From assembly GCA_036346375.1 (NCBI GenBank), contig CM070511.1, forward strand, positions 4,402,001 to 4,466,000: 64,000 nt of DNA, given 5' to 3'. The notes beneath the pieces were generated by a model that was given only the letters and a program-made list of their open reading frames with translations, did no database searches and was not told the origin of the DNA. This DNA is from Guadua angustifolia (Eukaryota; Streptophyta; Magnoliopsida; Poales; Poaceae). Made by a program: the position numbers and the translations under genes. Below, piece by piece: positions 1-12,064 of the stretch (position 1 is its first letter; the number at the start of each line of letters is the position of its first letter).

Positions 1-800
1 TTTAATGCTCTGACCCAACCATTGGGATGGAGCCTAGTGCTACTAGTCCTACATAGGCGGTAGCACCGAAAAACCTAACTTGATCAGGTTTCGAGCTCAA
101 ACGGCTAGTTTTGGTGGTTGGAGCTATAAATACCCCCACCCGCACTCTGTGTCTCGGGTCCTCATTGATGATATTTGAACTCTAGCAAAGCTCTCTCTCT
201 AGTGCATTCAATTCTCATTTTGAGCAAGTGAAGAGAAAATTTGAGTGTTGCATTTAGTGTGAGTCTTTAGACACTAAATCGACCCCAAGTAAACGCCAAG
301 ACTTGTTACTCTTGAGCTTGCCGCCTCCTAGATGGCTTGGAGGCGTGTGGAATCGGTCATCTCTCAAGGAAGCTTGTGAGAAGACCCAATCGGTTGTGAA
401 GGCAAGGAGCTCGCCACCCGAGTGGGGGAAGAGCTATCACGAGTGATCGAGGAAGGCTCAAGAGGGTAGAGCCGGCTTGCAGTTCAAGTCACCTCAACGT
501 GAGTAGGGAGACCAAGAAGTCTCCGAGACCACGGATAAATTATTGTGTTCATTGCGCATGTTCGCGACTCTTATTCTCTTATGAATTTTACAATCTAAGT
601 GGCTTGAGAAATTTATTTAGTGTAGAATTGTGCCTTGCTTTCACCTATATTGTTGAAATATTTAGTGATCACTAGAAGTACATAGTGTTAAATTGTTAAA
701 ATTTGCAACTCTTGCTTAGTGATCTTCCAAATTGAAATTAGTGTAGAAAAAATTTAAAACCTCCTATTCACACCCCTAGTTGGTTATCTTTGATCCTACA
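1..800 (+). mobile_element. Right part of a copia/Sirevirus-like solo LTR (copy A)
   Basis: This stretch matches 15981-16797 nearly base for base apart from scattered small indels. It ends in TACA and is followed by CCCTA, the same target-site duplication that flanks the complete copy at 14488-16797. A TATA box (GCTATAAATACC) lies near 125-136. The left part lies outside the window. There is no internal retrotransposon sequence after it, so it is a solo LTR shared by both copies of the duplicated block. The copia/Sirevirus assignment rests only on the style of the 3' end (CTCCTATTCAC... then GATCCTACA) and is tentative. Confidence 0.75.
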
Positions 801-1430
801 CCCTAGGCAATTCAAAGAAAGCTCAAAAGTGTTAGAATCGCACCATCAAGGTCAAGATGCAAGCCATGTTTAGGAGTATCATCTAGCATTTGGAATTCAA
901 CTCATAGCCCCATTGATGATATTGTATTATTGAAGAACTATGATATGTATTCTCCACACATTATTGACAAAGTCCATAGCATTATATTTGGATAGCGCAT
1001 TCTAAAACTAATAGAATGAGTATAGAACAAATACCTAGCCGCATACGTGATCTAATGATATAGGATGAACTCCTTTATATGATTGCAAGTGAAATAGGAT
1101 ACTACTACACCAATGCCATCTCATAGTAGTTAGCATTGCCAAGTATGTGTAGACAGTTTTAGTGCACAACAATTTCCAACCTTAAGTATTGGCAAAGCAG
1201 CTTAAATCCTTGTGCTATCATATAATGCATAAACCGTTATGCTAAAAGTTGAAAATAATGTGTCCTTGTATTAATATACAATTTGCAATCGATATGTTAC
1301 AGATTCAACCTAGAATCAAGTCATTGGTCCAGAACAAATCTAAAACAAGAGACAGATTGCAAATGTGAAAAGAGGTCGATAGCAGATTTTCACAATATTA
1401 TAATGGCATGGTACCAATTGTAGTATGTTT
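801..1430. other. Non-coding flank between solo LTR and CACTA, duplicated at 16798-17454
   Basis: AT-rich DNA with no convincing coding region. It starts with the CCCTA target duplication of the LTR and ends with the TTT target site of the CACTA element. The same order of LTR, flank and CACTA occurs in copy B, which shows that both insertions predate the duplication. Confidence 0.7.
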
Positions 1431-1459
1431 CACTACTACAATGAGGCTTATATCGACGA

Positions 1460-1780
1460 CGATCACAGATGGTTTTGGAGCAAACCGTCTGCGGATGTTT
1501 TTCGGCATCCTGCACGGTTTGCATAAAACCGCCTATGATATAGGATTATCACGCACGGTTTCAACTACGCAATGCTCGACATCACGATCGTTTAGGATAA
1601 AACCGTCAGTAATGCTTGAAGTATCACGCATGTGTTTATCTACAAACCGGCCGAATGATAGGTATAACTTCATAGACGGTTGGGATAAACCGCTCGATAT
1701 TTCTCATCACAGACGCTGTATCCACGAACCGCTCGATCATGAATTGAACACATAGCAAACGCAAGGCTTCACTTGATAAG
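1460..1780. repeat. 5' subterminal repeat cluster of CACTA copy A
   Basis: Repeated words built on CACAGACGGTTT and AAACCGTCTGTGAT occur in both orientations. In En/Spm elements such subterminal repeats bind the element's own TNPA-type protein. Many units are scrambled (ACGCACGGTT where copy B has ACAGACGGTT). Confidence 0.8.
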
Positions 1781-1995
1781 ATCATCATGATTTGTTTACG
1801 TAAAACCGCTATTAAAAACTACTAGAAAAGATCGTTATTTGCGAAGAACATTAATATATAAGAAGACATGAGAAGATTGCATTAACATATAAGATCATTA
1901 CAAAAGTTGTTCGTAAAAGATCGCTAGTTAGATTGCATTATACATTATCATTACAAAATGCTACGAAAGATCACTAAAATGACTAAATTAAACGA

Positions 1996-2333
1996 CTACT
2001 GTTGCCGCTGGATTCGACCGAGGCGACGACCGGCGGAGTCGGCGGCCGAACTCTCATGGTTCAACTCGCCGACACGGCTCGGCAGATCATGCTCTAGCTC
2101 CCACCATCGCGTAGGTAGGCGCCTCATCATCGAGTCCCACAGACCTCCTCGAGTCTGAGTCGGAGGCGAAGGAGTCCGAGGAGATGACAATCGAGGCGGC
2201 GCCGGACGCCACGCCCGAGAGGGTTGGGGCGGGGCGGTCGGAGGAGAAGGAGGCGAGGCGCGCTGGGAGCCGAGGAGTCGCCATCCGAGTAGGGCTGAGG
2301 AGGCAGAGGCGGAGTGCTTGGCGGGTTGCTCAT
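1996..2333 (-). pseudogene. Small Ser/Pro-rich ORF on the minus strand of CACTA copy A (broken)
   Basis: The ATG complement lies at 2331-2333. The start reads MSNPPSTPPLPPQPYSDGDS, then frame shifts break the remainder, which is better preserved in copy B (18030-18397). Copy B is worse at the N-terminus, so each copy keeps a part that the other lost. That argues for one real reading frame of roughly 120 codons. No known domain is recognised. It is rich in Ser, Pro and Asp, has no membrane segment, and is read divergently from the transposase gene. Confidence 0.5.
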
Positions 2334-2524
2334 GGCTTGGGTTGATCGTGCTTGTTTAATGGAGGAGGAGGAGGCGAGAGGATGTGCGGCGGTAGTAGGG
2401 GATGCACCGGCCGACAATCCTTAAATGGCAATGCAAGTGCATTGGGAGACGGCGATATGATCTGCAAATGCACAGATTGGGAAGACGAGACGATCAAGTA
2501 TCGGGAACGAAGAAGAAGGGTCAT

Positions 2525-2700
2525 CATTCCGACGGTTTTAGTCAAAACCGCTCGCGATCGATAGATATGGCGCGGTTTTACCTAAAACCGCTCGAGATCG
2601 CTATCGCAGATTTCGCTGTTATTCGCAGCTCGATGATAGACATCCTGACGGTTTTTATTATAAACCGCTCATGACGTCTATAGCAGAGCTCCTTGACCGT
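2525..2700. repeat. Internal GACGGTTT/AAACCG motif cluster between small ORF and TNP2 gene (copy A)
   Basis: The same motif as the subterminal repeats recurs here (CCGACGGTTTTAGTCAAAACCG and relatives). It lies between the divergently read small ORF and the transposase gene, in the place of a shared promoter region. Confidence 0.65.
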
Positions 2701-3088
2701 CTGCTCGCTTTTTAACATTTCTAACTGCTCGAGAGCTCGCGCGATGCGATTGAGGCCTTTGTAAAGAGACCCTATATTTGGTGATTTTATTGCATCCTTG
2801 TGCTCTTGGTCATCCAAGGTTAGTAATTGCTTCTAATTTGAATTCCAATAGTTAAATGATGAATTGCGCTTGGGGAAATGAAAGTGGTTCTAGGGCCTGC
2901 TGGGCAAATTAGAGCTAGCTTCAAGAATAGATGGTTTTGTGTGGATACCCATTTATGCCCTATATGTAACCGGCAAAGGTGGGTAATTATTTAGAAACTT
3001 CAGAGTGGACACCCCTAGATCTAGCTTGTTGTATCCATTTGTTTATGACCTAAATTCGCCATTTAACTATTGTTACATATGTTATGAG

Positions 3089-6000
3089 ATGGACAGGTCG
3101 ATGTATGCCGAGAACCGCAGCACCGAGTACATTAATGGTGTCTCCGCTTAGAAGAGCCGCAGAGGTAGATATGTCGAACAAGGGGGAATTTATGCCTTGT
3201 CCATGCGCTGATCGCGAGAATTTATGTTTCAAACCCCAAAGATTGAAGCACACTTGATTCTACGAGGTTTCAAAAGGATATACTTGTTGGACCACCACGG
3301 TGAAGAGCAGATTGTGCAGAGAGTGTAGTATCGCATGGTGGACGGTCGATGATACTCCTGATGATATCGATCAGATTGATGACAACTGGATCGATGCTAC
3401 GGATGCGTAGGAACCTGATGAGCGGACTATGTAAAATTCCGAGCTTGATGGACGACCTGAGAAACCTTTGTTCCCAAGTTGCAAGTCCAGATACACAAGA
3501 TTGTCGTCTGCGGCCGGAATTGCTGAAATTAAAGGCAAGCAACGGTGGTCCGACAAGAGTTTCACAAAGATTTGGGTCTGCGAAGGATATGCTTCTCGAG
3601 GGAAACGAAGTTAACAACGACCTACAAAGCCAAAAAGGTTCTTTGTCCCTTGGGAATGGAAGTAGAAAGAATACATGCCCGTCTCAATGATTGTATCCTG
3701 CACCGCAAACAAGACGCAAACTTGCATGTATGTCCGTGCAACGATCCAGTACAAGCGTAAAGATAGATCGGGTGATGAGGTGAAGAAAGGACCTCCAAAT
3801 AAGGTATGGTATTCCCTATAATTTCGCTTGAAGCGTTTGTAAAACCCAAAAGAGGCCAAATTGCTTCGATGGCACTCTGATGAGCAGTGAAGAACGATGG
3901 AATGACTAGGCACCTCACGATTCAACTCAATGGAGAAACATTGATAGGAGGTTTGAAGAATTCGCAATGATCCGAGGAATATAAGGTTCGGATTGAGCAT
4001 GATGGAATGAATCCTTTCGTAACATGAGCAACCATAGCACTTGGCTCAGAATTGCGGTGTACAACCTTCCTCCTTGGTTGTGTATGAAGCTAAAGTACAT
4101 ATTGATGTCTCTACTCATCAAGGCCCTAAGCAACTCGAGAACGATATTGATGTGTACCTAGCACCATTGGTGGAAGATCCGAACACATTGTGGGCCTCGT
4201 ATGGGATGCTCACAAACGAGAGTGCTTCACTTTGCGCCGCCATTGTTCTCGACCATAAATGATTATCTTCCTTGCTAACTCCGGCAAGTACAAAAGGAGC
4301 CAAAGCATGTACACATCGCTTGATGACACCGAGTGTCGGCTGAATCACTCACGCAAAACTGCGTACATGCGCACCGTAGGTTCCTTCGAGAAATCACCCA
4401 TACCGCAAGATGAAGAAACAATTCGATGGCACAACCGAAGATGTTTTAGCGCCAAAGGCTTTAAGTGGGCCGACATTCATGATATGGTTAAGAATTTGGA
4501 TGTTGTGCTAGGAAGGGACATAAATCGAGGACCCGTGAGAAAAGCATGTGGAAGAAGAGATCAATATTTTGGGACCTACCTTATTGGGAGCACCTAGAAG
4601 TTCGGCATCGCATTGACGTAATGCACGAGAGAAGAATGTTCGATAGCTTGATTGGTCTCTCATCAACATTAAGGGTAAAACAAAGGACGGTATCAATGCA
4701 CGGCTTGACTTGGTTGATATGGGCATCGACCTGAGTTAGCACCGAAGAGACTGAAAAAGGCCGAACATACATGAGCTCGCTAGTTACACTCGCCCAAGGC
4801 CGAGAGAAAGGAACTGTGCTAATGCTTGCATGGTGTGAAAGTTCCATCCGCTACTCGCCCAACCTGAAGAGACTTGTTTATGAACGATTTGAGTTTAACT
4901 CGCATGAAGTCCCATGATTGCTGTGCTTATGACACGATGCTCCCCGTGGCAATTAGAAGTATTTTACCGACCAAAGTTCGGAGACAATCACAAGGTCGTT
5001 ATTTCTTTAACACAATTGCTCAAGGTCATCGATCCCAAGGACTTGATGCTCGCAGCCGAGGTGGTGATGACTCTATGTAATCTTGAGATGTATTTCCGCC
5101 GCTTTTTTGATATCATGGTCCATCTCATTGTTCACCTTGTGAGGGAGATAAAGATGTGCGGCCTGTGTTCTCCGTAGCATGTACCCGCTCGAGAGGTACA
5201 TGGGAATTTCAAGTCAGACGACGGAGTCGATCTCGACGGAGGGTAGCATTATTGAAGGTTATGCAACCGAAGAGGTCGCCGAACCGCGGATTACATGGCT
5301 CAGTCGAACCGATAGGTGTGCCTCGATCCCGCCATGAGGGAAGGCTCCAGGCATCGACCATCGGAGGAAAGCAATCACGCCGACAAGTGTGGTGCAAAAG
5401 CCCATTTCACGCTTCGCAACACATGGTCAGTAGGTCCCTTATATCGACGAAAGCACAAGAATTGGCTTCGAAGAGAATCCGACGCCGCCGAGTATCGATC
5501 ATCAAACAAAGATAACCTTCACTTCAACAATGGTTCAAGGAGCGACGACCCATTTCGTGAGACGACATGGTTGGCGAAAGGCCAGCTTTACGCTTGTAAC
5601 ATGGAAAGGATATGACTTAAATGGGTACACATTTTACACGAGATATCGGACATGAAGAGCACAAACCGTAATGCGGTGTTCAGATCGATGCACTTAATAC
5701 CGCCGATCGATGAGGAGCTCAGATATGGGTTCATTGAGGAAATTTGGGAGCTCGACTATGTGCTATTCAAGATCCCCTTATTTCGTGCCGCGGTTAACCT
5801 ATAGCACGCCAAGGTTGACAAGTATGGCGTCACAATTGGACCTCGAACGCCTTGATACAAAGAGGAACCATTCGCTCTCGCCAACCAAGTTGTTCAAGTC
5901 TTATGTAACCGACCGGCCAACAAGCAAAGACATGTCGTTCTTCAAGGAAAAGGAGAATTGTCTGAGTCGAGAATGTGGTGGATGAGGAAGAATACAATCG

Positions 6001-6092
6001 CCGATGAGTTGCCTCCTATTGGTATGCGGCGTAATAATCCAGAAGACCAACCTGAGGAAGCTACGCACGTGTTGATCATCACGAAGGGCTAA
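3089..6092 (+). pseudogene. TNP2-type CACTA transposase, copy A (many frameshifts)
   Basis: The ATG at 3089 opens a reading of the transposase-associated domain type (MDRS...MY, then TEYINGVS), stopped at 3149-3151. The TNP2 core is recognisable at about 4020-4860, the DUF4218 region near 5085-5300 (HLIVHLVREIKMCG), and the DUF4216-like C-terminus at about 5700-6090 (a conserved EELRYGFIEEIWELDYVLFK stretch). The stop is TAA at 6090-6092. Known role of the family: catalytic transposase acting at CACTA ends. As written it is interrupted many times; the breaks coincide with CTG/CAG positions when compared with copy B. Confidence 0.85.
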
Positions 6093-6359
6093 TTTTGATT
6101 AAAATTAATCGTGTGTATACAGACATGTATTAATTAATGGGATGTATTGATTAAAATTGAGCAACTCTATATATATGGCCATGTATGAATTACGAGATGT
6201 ATTCATGAGTAAAATAATCGTTTAATCATTGAAAACTCGGTTTCAAGATCGCTTCGCTTTAACTGTGAAAACTGGTTTCAGATTGTCGATCAAGTTCAGA
6301 TGCACCGACGAAAAATACGACAATCACACACAGGAAATAAGAGAAAGATCGAGGTGGGA

Positions 6360-6500
6360 GCGATTTTCCCGCACGGTTTAATCATCGAACCGCCTAGGAA
6401 AAACATGTTTTTCGAGTGGGAGCGATTTTCCAGATGGTTTAATCACCAACCGCCTAGGAAAACATGTTTTTCCTGCATTTGCCCACCCCAAGTCTGGAAT
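6360..6500. repeat. Internal CACTA motif cluster upstream of second gene (copy A)
   Basis: Two near-identical segments (GTGGGAGCGATTTTCC...GGTTTAATCA...AACCGCCTAGGAAAA) repeat the terminal motif between the end of TNP2 and the 5' UTR of the second gene. Confidence 0.6.
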
Positions 6501-8979
6501 GGTCTTCCCGCCACTCAATAAATCCCGCACCGCCATTTCAAGTCCCAAGTCCCAGACACTTAGTATATTGCAACCTAGCTCCTCGGCTTCCCCCGCCGCC
6601 CCTCTGCCGGCGGTGCCTGCTGCCTCGCTGCCTCGCCGGGCGCCTCGCCGGGCCTCTCTGCCGGGCGGGCGCCTCGCCGGGCGCCTCCTTGCCGGGCGCC
6701 CACCACAAGATTGTCCGGGCAAGACTTCTCGACGGTGAGTACTTTCAATTCGTTCTCCACTTGATTCTTGGTTGCCGAGATATCGTGTGTTTCGTGAAGA
6801 AATTAGGGTTACTACATGAATACGACTATTAATGAAGTGACTTAAGCCTTGAACCGCCGTATATGTATGAAATTATTGATTTAGCTAGTGGTCTCGATTT
6901 CTATTATGCCGCCGATGATGATTTAGTTGAATGAGGCAATACTAATCAAGTTAGTTAGTGATTATCCTCTCGTGATTCAAAGACTCTTAGATTATTGTGT
7001 CTAAAACTTCAACTTGGCTTTTGTTGTCACAGATAAGTGATATACTATCCTAGCTGCTTTTATGTCCCGATTATGTGACTTGATTTGATTTGGAATCACC
7101 GGTCTATTCTCAACTAGATTGTCACCGGTTTGTCATCTCTGCTCTTGGAGAAACTGCTTGTTATCCTCATTGCTCAAGAGTTTTACATAATCCATAGTTG
7201 AGTTCTAGTGAATCAAACTTCTAAAACGGTGTGAATTCTCAGAGAACCACTAATTTCAGATTGGTAATACCGTGATATATTGCTGAATTTGGTGTTGGAG
7301 GGCTTTGAAGCAACCCATCAAGACTTTAACTGAGAGCAACACTTGTAAACCAAACATGAGTAGTACACTGCTTTGGTTAACTCCTTTATTATCCATGCCG
7401 ATGTCCTGCTTATATGTGTTCGATCATATCATGAATCTATGTGCTTATAAGCTTATACCGTTGAATTCATGATCATTTCATATGTTCTCGACATTAAGGA
7501 TAAGTTGTGCTTACTAATATCCGGATTAAGTCTATGTTTCATTATGAACACATATCGCACTATTTTCAACAATCCATGGTTTTACCAAACTCCTTTGAAA
7601 CCATGTCAAATCGTAGAGCACAACAAAATTTATTCCTCTCGTTGAGGTAAAATATATGCATAATTCATGTTATATATAGTAAACCAATCAAAATCAAAGG
7701 AATTAAATATTATAATGAGGAGCTTCTACAACTCAAGATTTGAAGATGGAAGCTCACCTCCGTATATATGGTAATTTTTTGAGAATTTTTCGCAACTTTT
7801 AGGCCGGTTTTCACGTGAGTTTTCACCGGTATATAATAATTCATATATTTGCCCATATATATATATATATATATATAGGTATAAATATGCACTTAGAAGT
7901 AATAATGAATAAAATCTTGCTCTTATACTCGCATCTTTTCCAACAAGATGGTGTCCAACGACCACCGATGGGATCCGATGATGCCAACCTACCACCGATG
8001 GGATCGATGATGCGCCTAACGAGAAAGAAACAGCGCAAAGGCAAGAGGGCTTAGTAAAAGGCCCAAAGCGACACCATCACGGCACGATCCGCTGCGGATG
8101 GGGCCCTACCGCTTCCTCCGAAGGCAGCAAAATTTTCCGGACTGTGGATCAATGCGGAACGGTCCCCATCACCTATCCATCATGGAAGACGCCGACAGAT
8201 GAGGAGCGCAATAACTCCGTGACAAATATTCAGGCTATTCCGTGTTCCACAAGATGCCAAGCTCAAGACTATTTACTGGTACGCCTAGTGGCGGAAAGGC
8301 GGAAGAACTTCAAGAGCGCCCTTGTTGCAATTTCACAATAAGGAAATAACTCCGCTCCAAATACGGGTTCACCTCCGAGGATGTATGGAAGCAATTTGTT
8401 CATTGAAGACGCATTTAAGAGTTCATGCAACAAAGCGCGCTCACAAGACGATCACCACGTAACACACACCCACACGCATTTCGGCTCAACCGGGTACGCG
8501 GTAAGATGGCGCAATGGATGAGGGAGGACAACGAGGCTGTCAGAACGGTCAAGGCCGCCATTTGCCTCAATCGTGGACCGCGTTTAAATCGGTAAGAGCG
8601 AGGTCACGCGACACTTCGGCGCCGGTCTCTTGTAAACCCCGCCGATAAGGCAAAGGTCTCAACGCCTAATATCGTTGAGCACGGAATCTTCCGTGGCTCT
8701 TTCACTTCAACGAGAGAAAGACATACTTCCACGGCCTTGGGAAACAAGGAGCACCCGAGTCGCACTAAAGGCCTAGGTGCTGTTCTCGAAATTGGGATTC
8801 CCAGAGACTCGCCACGCACCGAGTAGGAAGAGAAGCAAAGCCGAGCATGAGGAAGAACTAGTAGCCTTATTGAGGAAAGGGTTGAGGAAAGGCTTAGAGC
8901 GCATTCGATAGTCAGCCACGAAGCCTTGAGGCAAGGTTCGAGCAAAGGGTGGCTGAGGCAAGCAAGGGTGGATTTGCAG
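6500..8979 (+). pseudogene. Second CACTA gene, 5' part (TNP1/Transposase_24-like), copy A
   Basis: A GC-rich leader exon (about 6500-6734) ends in a donor (ACG^GTGAGTAC). A long intron runs to about 7947, and an ATG at 7948 starts the coding part. Scattered pieces of the TNP1-like region can be read (basic RKKQRKGKRA near 8010-8050; a KTYFHGLG-like stretch in the KEHGGRVRG region near 8720-8780). Multiple frameshifts are present. It is cut by the LTR at 8980 and then by the duplication junction at 9330. Confidence 0.65.
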
Positions 8980-9330
8980 TGTCCGTCCCGATTTGCAATC
9001 CGACTGTTTTCAAAGACTAGTCCAGATCACGCTTAGTGCACAAGCCAACACTCCAGACATATCACATATCCAACGTAAATAATAAGTACTTTAATTAAAT
9101 ACTAACCTATTTGATTGACCTTATGGTCAAGTTAAAAGAGGCTAACATGGGGCTAAGACTTATAAAATATTCAAATGCAATGAAATAAAATAAACTCGTG
9201 GCCAACCAATTTGCCACAGTAACCGACGGCTCGCCCTAGTTTGTCGGCTTTCCCGATACTTCCTCCGAGTAGGAGTTGCTTCTTCTTCAACTCAAGTTGT
9301 GTTGTTGTGGGTGAGTACTTTGAGCACTCA
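8980..9330 (-). mobile_element. Terminal 350 bp of a Tekay/Del-like LTR (copy A), cut at the junction
   Basis: This is the same LTR edge (TGTC...CCCGATTTGCAA) inserted after GCAG as at 25311 in copy B. Identity continues to GAGCACTCA at 9330, where unrelated sequence begins. The insertion therefore predates the duplication. Confidence 0.8.
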
Positions 9331-10436
9331 TAACAATATTACAAGAACTTGAACCTGTAATGATGAAATTGTACATGCAAATTAGACACACAAAAGGATG
9401 AAGGTGACTATTGAGGCAAATTGATAAGAAGAATGTAACATACAAGAACATTAATTTATTTTCTATGAAATCTTAACCACATCCAATGTAACATACAAGA
9501 ACATTAATTTATTTTCTATGAAATCTTAACCACATCCATGTTATGACTGCCTAGTTCTTGGTCTTGTGTTATTTGCTTCTCCATATTCCGGCTGCATCGC
9601 TAGAGAGTTTGGTGCTCATGAGCAGAACACTAGAATCATGTACAAGAGTTCTTAGGTTGCATCTAATGAAACAAATGGAAGCATACATATTGATATTGGT
9701 ATGGTGCATTGATATCTGTACAGCCCATTCATCATGTCAACATAATGTAGCCCAAAACTAATCCTACAAGCTTGTATTTCTCAATTTCTCAAAGCAACAC
9801 CATATCTGACAAGGTGAGGACTAATGACCAATCATTTCATTAGCGATTACACTGAGAATAGTTCCAGCCTTCTTGAACAAATAATGTTGATATTATAGTC
9901 TTATTATAGTGAGTACTGAATAATGAGGTGGATCTCAACAAGAAAACTGCTGTTACACATAGGCTTAATTTGATCATTTTTTACTAAACTGAGTCACTTT
10001 TGATCTTAATCACAAATGAATGAGTATCTGAAGAGTGATCAAAGATGGATAAAAATTTAAGCTTCCAAGATCCAAGGTAAATAATAGCAATGAATCTAAA
10101 GAAATAAAATCATTCGTTCCTGTCCATGCCTTTGTACCAAGCAAAATTCTATCTTTTGTTCCCCTCACAAGACTCCATAGTAACATCTCTTTACAATCAA
10201 TGTAGCAGCAATTCGGCATCCACAGAGGAGTGCTCCAAAGATCAAAAGGTCTTACTAAAGAAAAGTCTTTCTCGCATGAAAATCAAAATACCTTTTCGCC
10301 ATGCAATGTTGTATTGTCTCAATTACATATCAACACATCGTAACACCCCATTTTCTCACATCAAAATTTGCTTTTCATGATCATTTTACTAACAATTTCT
10401 TGCCTAGTCTACAGAGCAGAAGCAAACACATAAATT
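9331..10436. other. Intergenic DNA without a recognisable gene
   Basis: AT-rich single-copy-looking sequence. I find no convincing reading frame or splice structure. It holds one 53-bp tandem duplication (listed separately). Confidence 0.5.
9432..9537. repeat. Perfect 53-bp tandem duplication
   Basis: AATGTAACATACAAGAACAT... through CCACATCC is repeated twice head to tail (9432-9484 and 9485-9537) without a visible mismatch, so it is recent. Confidence 0.95.
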
Positions 10437-11619
10437 TAGGGGTGGGCATTCGGTTAATTCGGTTTGGTTTTTTCGGTTTTAAAATATTTCGATTTTTGAA
10501 TTCTGCTAATCGAATCAAAATCGAACAGCTTTAAAAACCGAACCGAATTAACCGAACCAAATCTGTTCGATTAATTCGGTTTTTCGGTTAACCGCATTAT
10601 TTCTGAGCCATGTCCACGACGGCGCAGTGATGAAGACAATCCACACTAATCCCAGAAATGCCCACCCCTAGGATGGCATTGGTGGCTTTTTATTTTTGCC
10701 ACCCTAATCCTAGAAATTTTGTGTACCAGAGTTAAAATCCCAAAACTAGCAAAACAACTCTTTATCTTTTGTTTTTCGTTTTGATGATTTGGTCAACTCA
10801 CCTGGTGCTGAACCCAAGAGAGAAGTATCAATTTTTGCCTCTCCGATCTCACTTCTCCTTGCGTGACTTCTACTTAGATTTCCCTGGAACAAGCACCAAG
10901 GGGGAATAATAGCATTGTGATATCAGAATTCAACAAGGGGAAAGAATAGGAGCCACTTCATAGGACAGGGCTATCTGAGACGAAAAAGAAGAACTTCACC
11001 CGTCATGACTCCTCCAATTTGATGCTACTCTCCTGCCCTGGATTGCTATCAACTGGAGCTGGCAAAATAACCAGGAAATATCAATTATATTATCCATTAG
11101 ATTACTCATCAACTGGAGCAAGAAACCCATCACCATGAAGAAGATATCATTCACGCCGCGCGGGGGGGGGGGGAGGTCTTACCTCGCAGGCATCCAGCTA
11201 AAGGAGGCGGCGTCGCTGGAAATCGAGTAGCCGCGCAGCCGCGGTGGTCGGACTTTGGCGGTGAAGGGAGGGGACAATGAGCGCAAGGTTTTTTCTCTGG
11301 GCAAATGCTTGGAAGTAAGGCGCGCCTTGCTGCTTGGAGCCAGGGAGGTCAGTCTGCAGAGGTCAGGCTGCGCAGGGGCACGGTGAAGTGGAGGAGACAG
11401 GAGGAATGGAGGAACACCAAAAGCCTGACCAGGTAATGGCCAATGGGGTTTAGCAGTGTCATCTTATCGGTCCTACAGTGAATTCGGTTTCCAAAATACA
11501 GACACAGAATTACATTCAAATTAAAACCGAACTGAAAATCAAAAAAATCAAATTTTTTTTGTTAATTCGATTCGGTTTGGTTTGATTTTTCGGTTTTTGT
11601 TAAAAAATACCCACCCCTA
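10437..11619. mobile_element. Non-autonomous hAT-like element with TAGGGGTGGG ends
   Basis: The terminal inverted repeats are TAGGGGTGGG (10437) and CCCACCCCTA (to 11619). The subterminal regions are packed with TTCGGTT/AACCGAA words. Flanking 8-bp sites CATAAATT and CGTAGATT agree at 6 of 8 positions, the expected hAT duplication length. Inside, at about 11150-11400, is a GC-rich segment that on the minus strand reads as a leader/exon-like piece ending in a donor-like GAG^GTAAGA near 11185-11192. It looks like captured host sequence. No transposase is seen. Confidence 0.7.
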
Positions 11620-11627
11620 CGTAGATT

Positions 11628-12064
11628 CCATCTTCCCCCTGTCAAAATCACATGAGCTCCACTAAATGTTCCCTTGGAATTCGCATTCATTATATTAAAG
11701 CATATCCCCATAGAATTCCCAGGGTTAGATTCCAGAATTTTAATTACCATGTTCTTCACACCGACCGGAGTTACTTAGCAGCATAAGAAACACACAAAAA
11801 AACAATCTCTTTCTCATTGAATTGCATAGTAAAAGATACATAAAGATTATTGCATAGTAAAAGATACATAAAGATTATTGAGTTCCTAAGAACTCATATT
11901 ATGAGGTCAGAACAATTAGAGATTTTAGGATAGCCTGTAAAATCTCACCTAAGCAAAGGAGGATACGACGGTGATGGATGCGCGTAGCACCGCCACGGCC
12001 ATCTTGTAGCTATGCCCCACCTCATCTAGCGATCGACCTGGGTCAGGGCCTGCTCCCCCACTGC
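11628..12064. other. Intergenic spacer with a 28-bp tandem duplication
   Basis: TTGCATAGTAAAAGATACAT... is repeated head to tail at 11822 and 11850 (period 28). A minus-strand ATG in good context (ACAAGATGGCC) near 12004 opens only about 17 codons before TAG, followed at once by a donor-like GTGAG. I do not call a gene. Confidence 0.5.

Larger units (their letters stand above)
1431..9330 (+). mobile_element. CACTA (En/Spm) element, copy A, 5' part, truncated at a duplication junction
   Basis: It begins CACTACTACA, preceded by TTT exactly as in the full copy at 17455. It carries the same order of parts: subterminal repeats, minus-strand small ORF, TNP2 gene, repeat cluster, and start of the second gene with the LTR insertion. 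Identity to copy B stops abruptly after GAGCACTCA at 9330 (25680 in copy B). Compared with copy B it is about 370 bp shorter over the shared length, through many tiny deletions, mostly at CTG/CAG sites. Its genes are therefore shredded as given. Confidence 0.9.
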
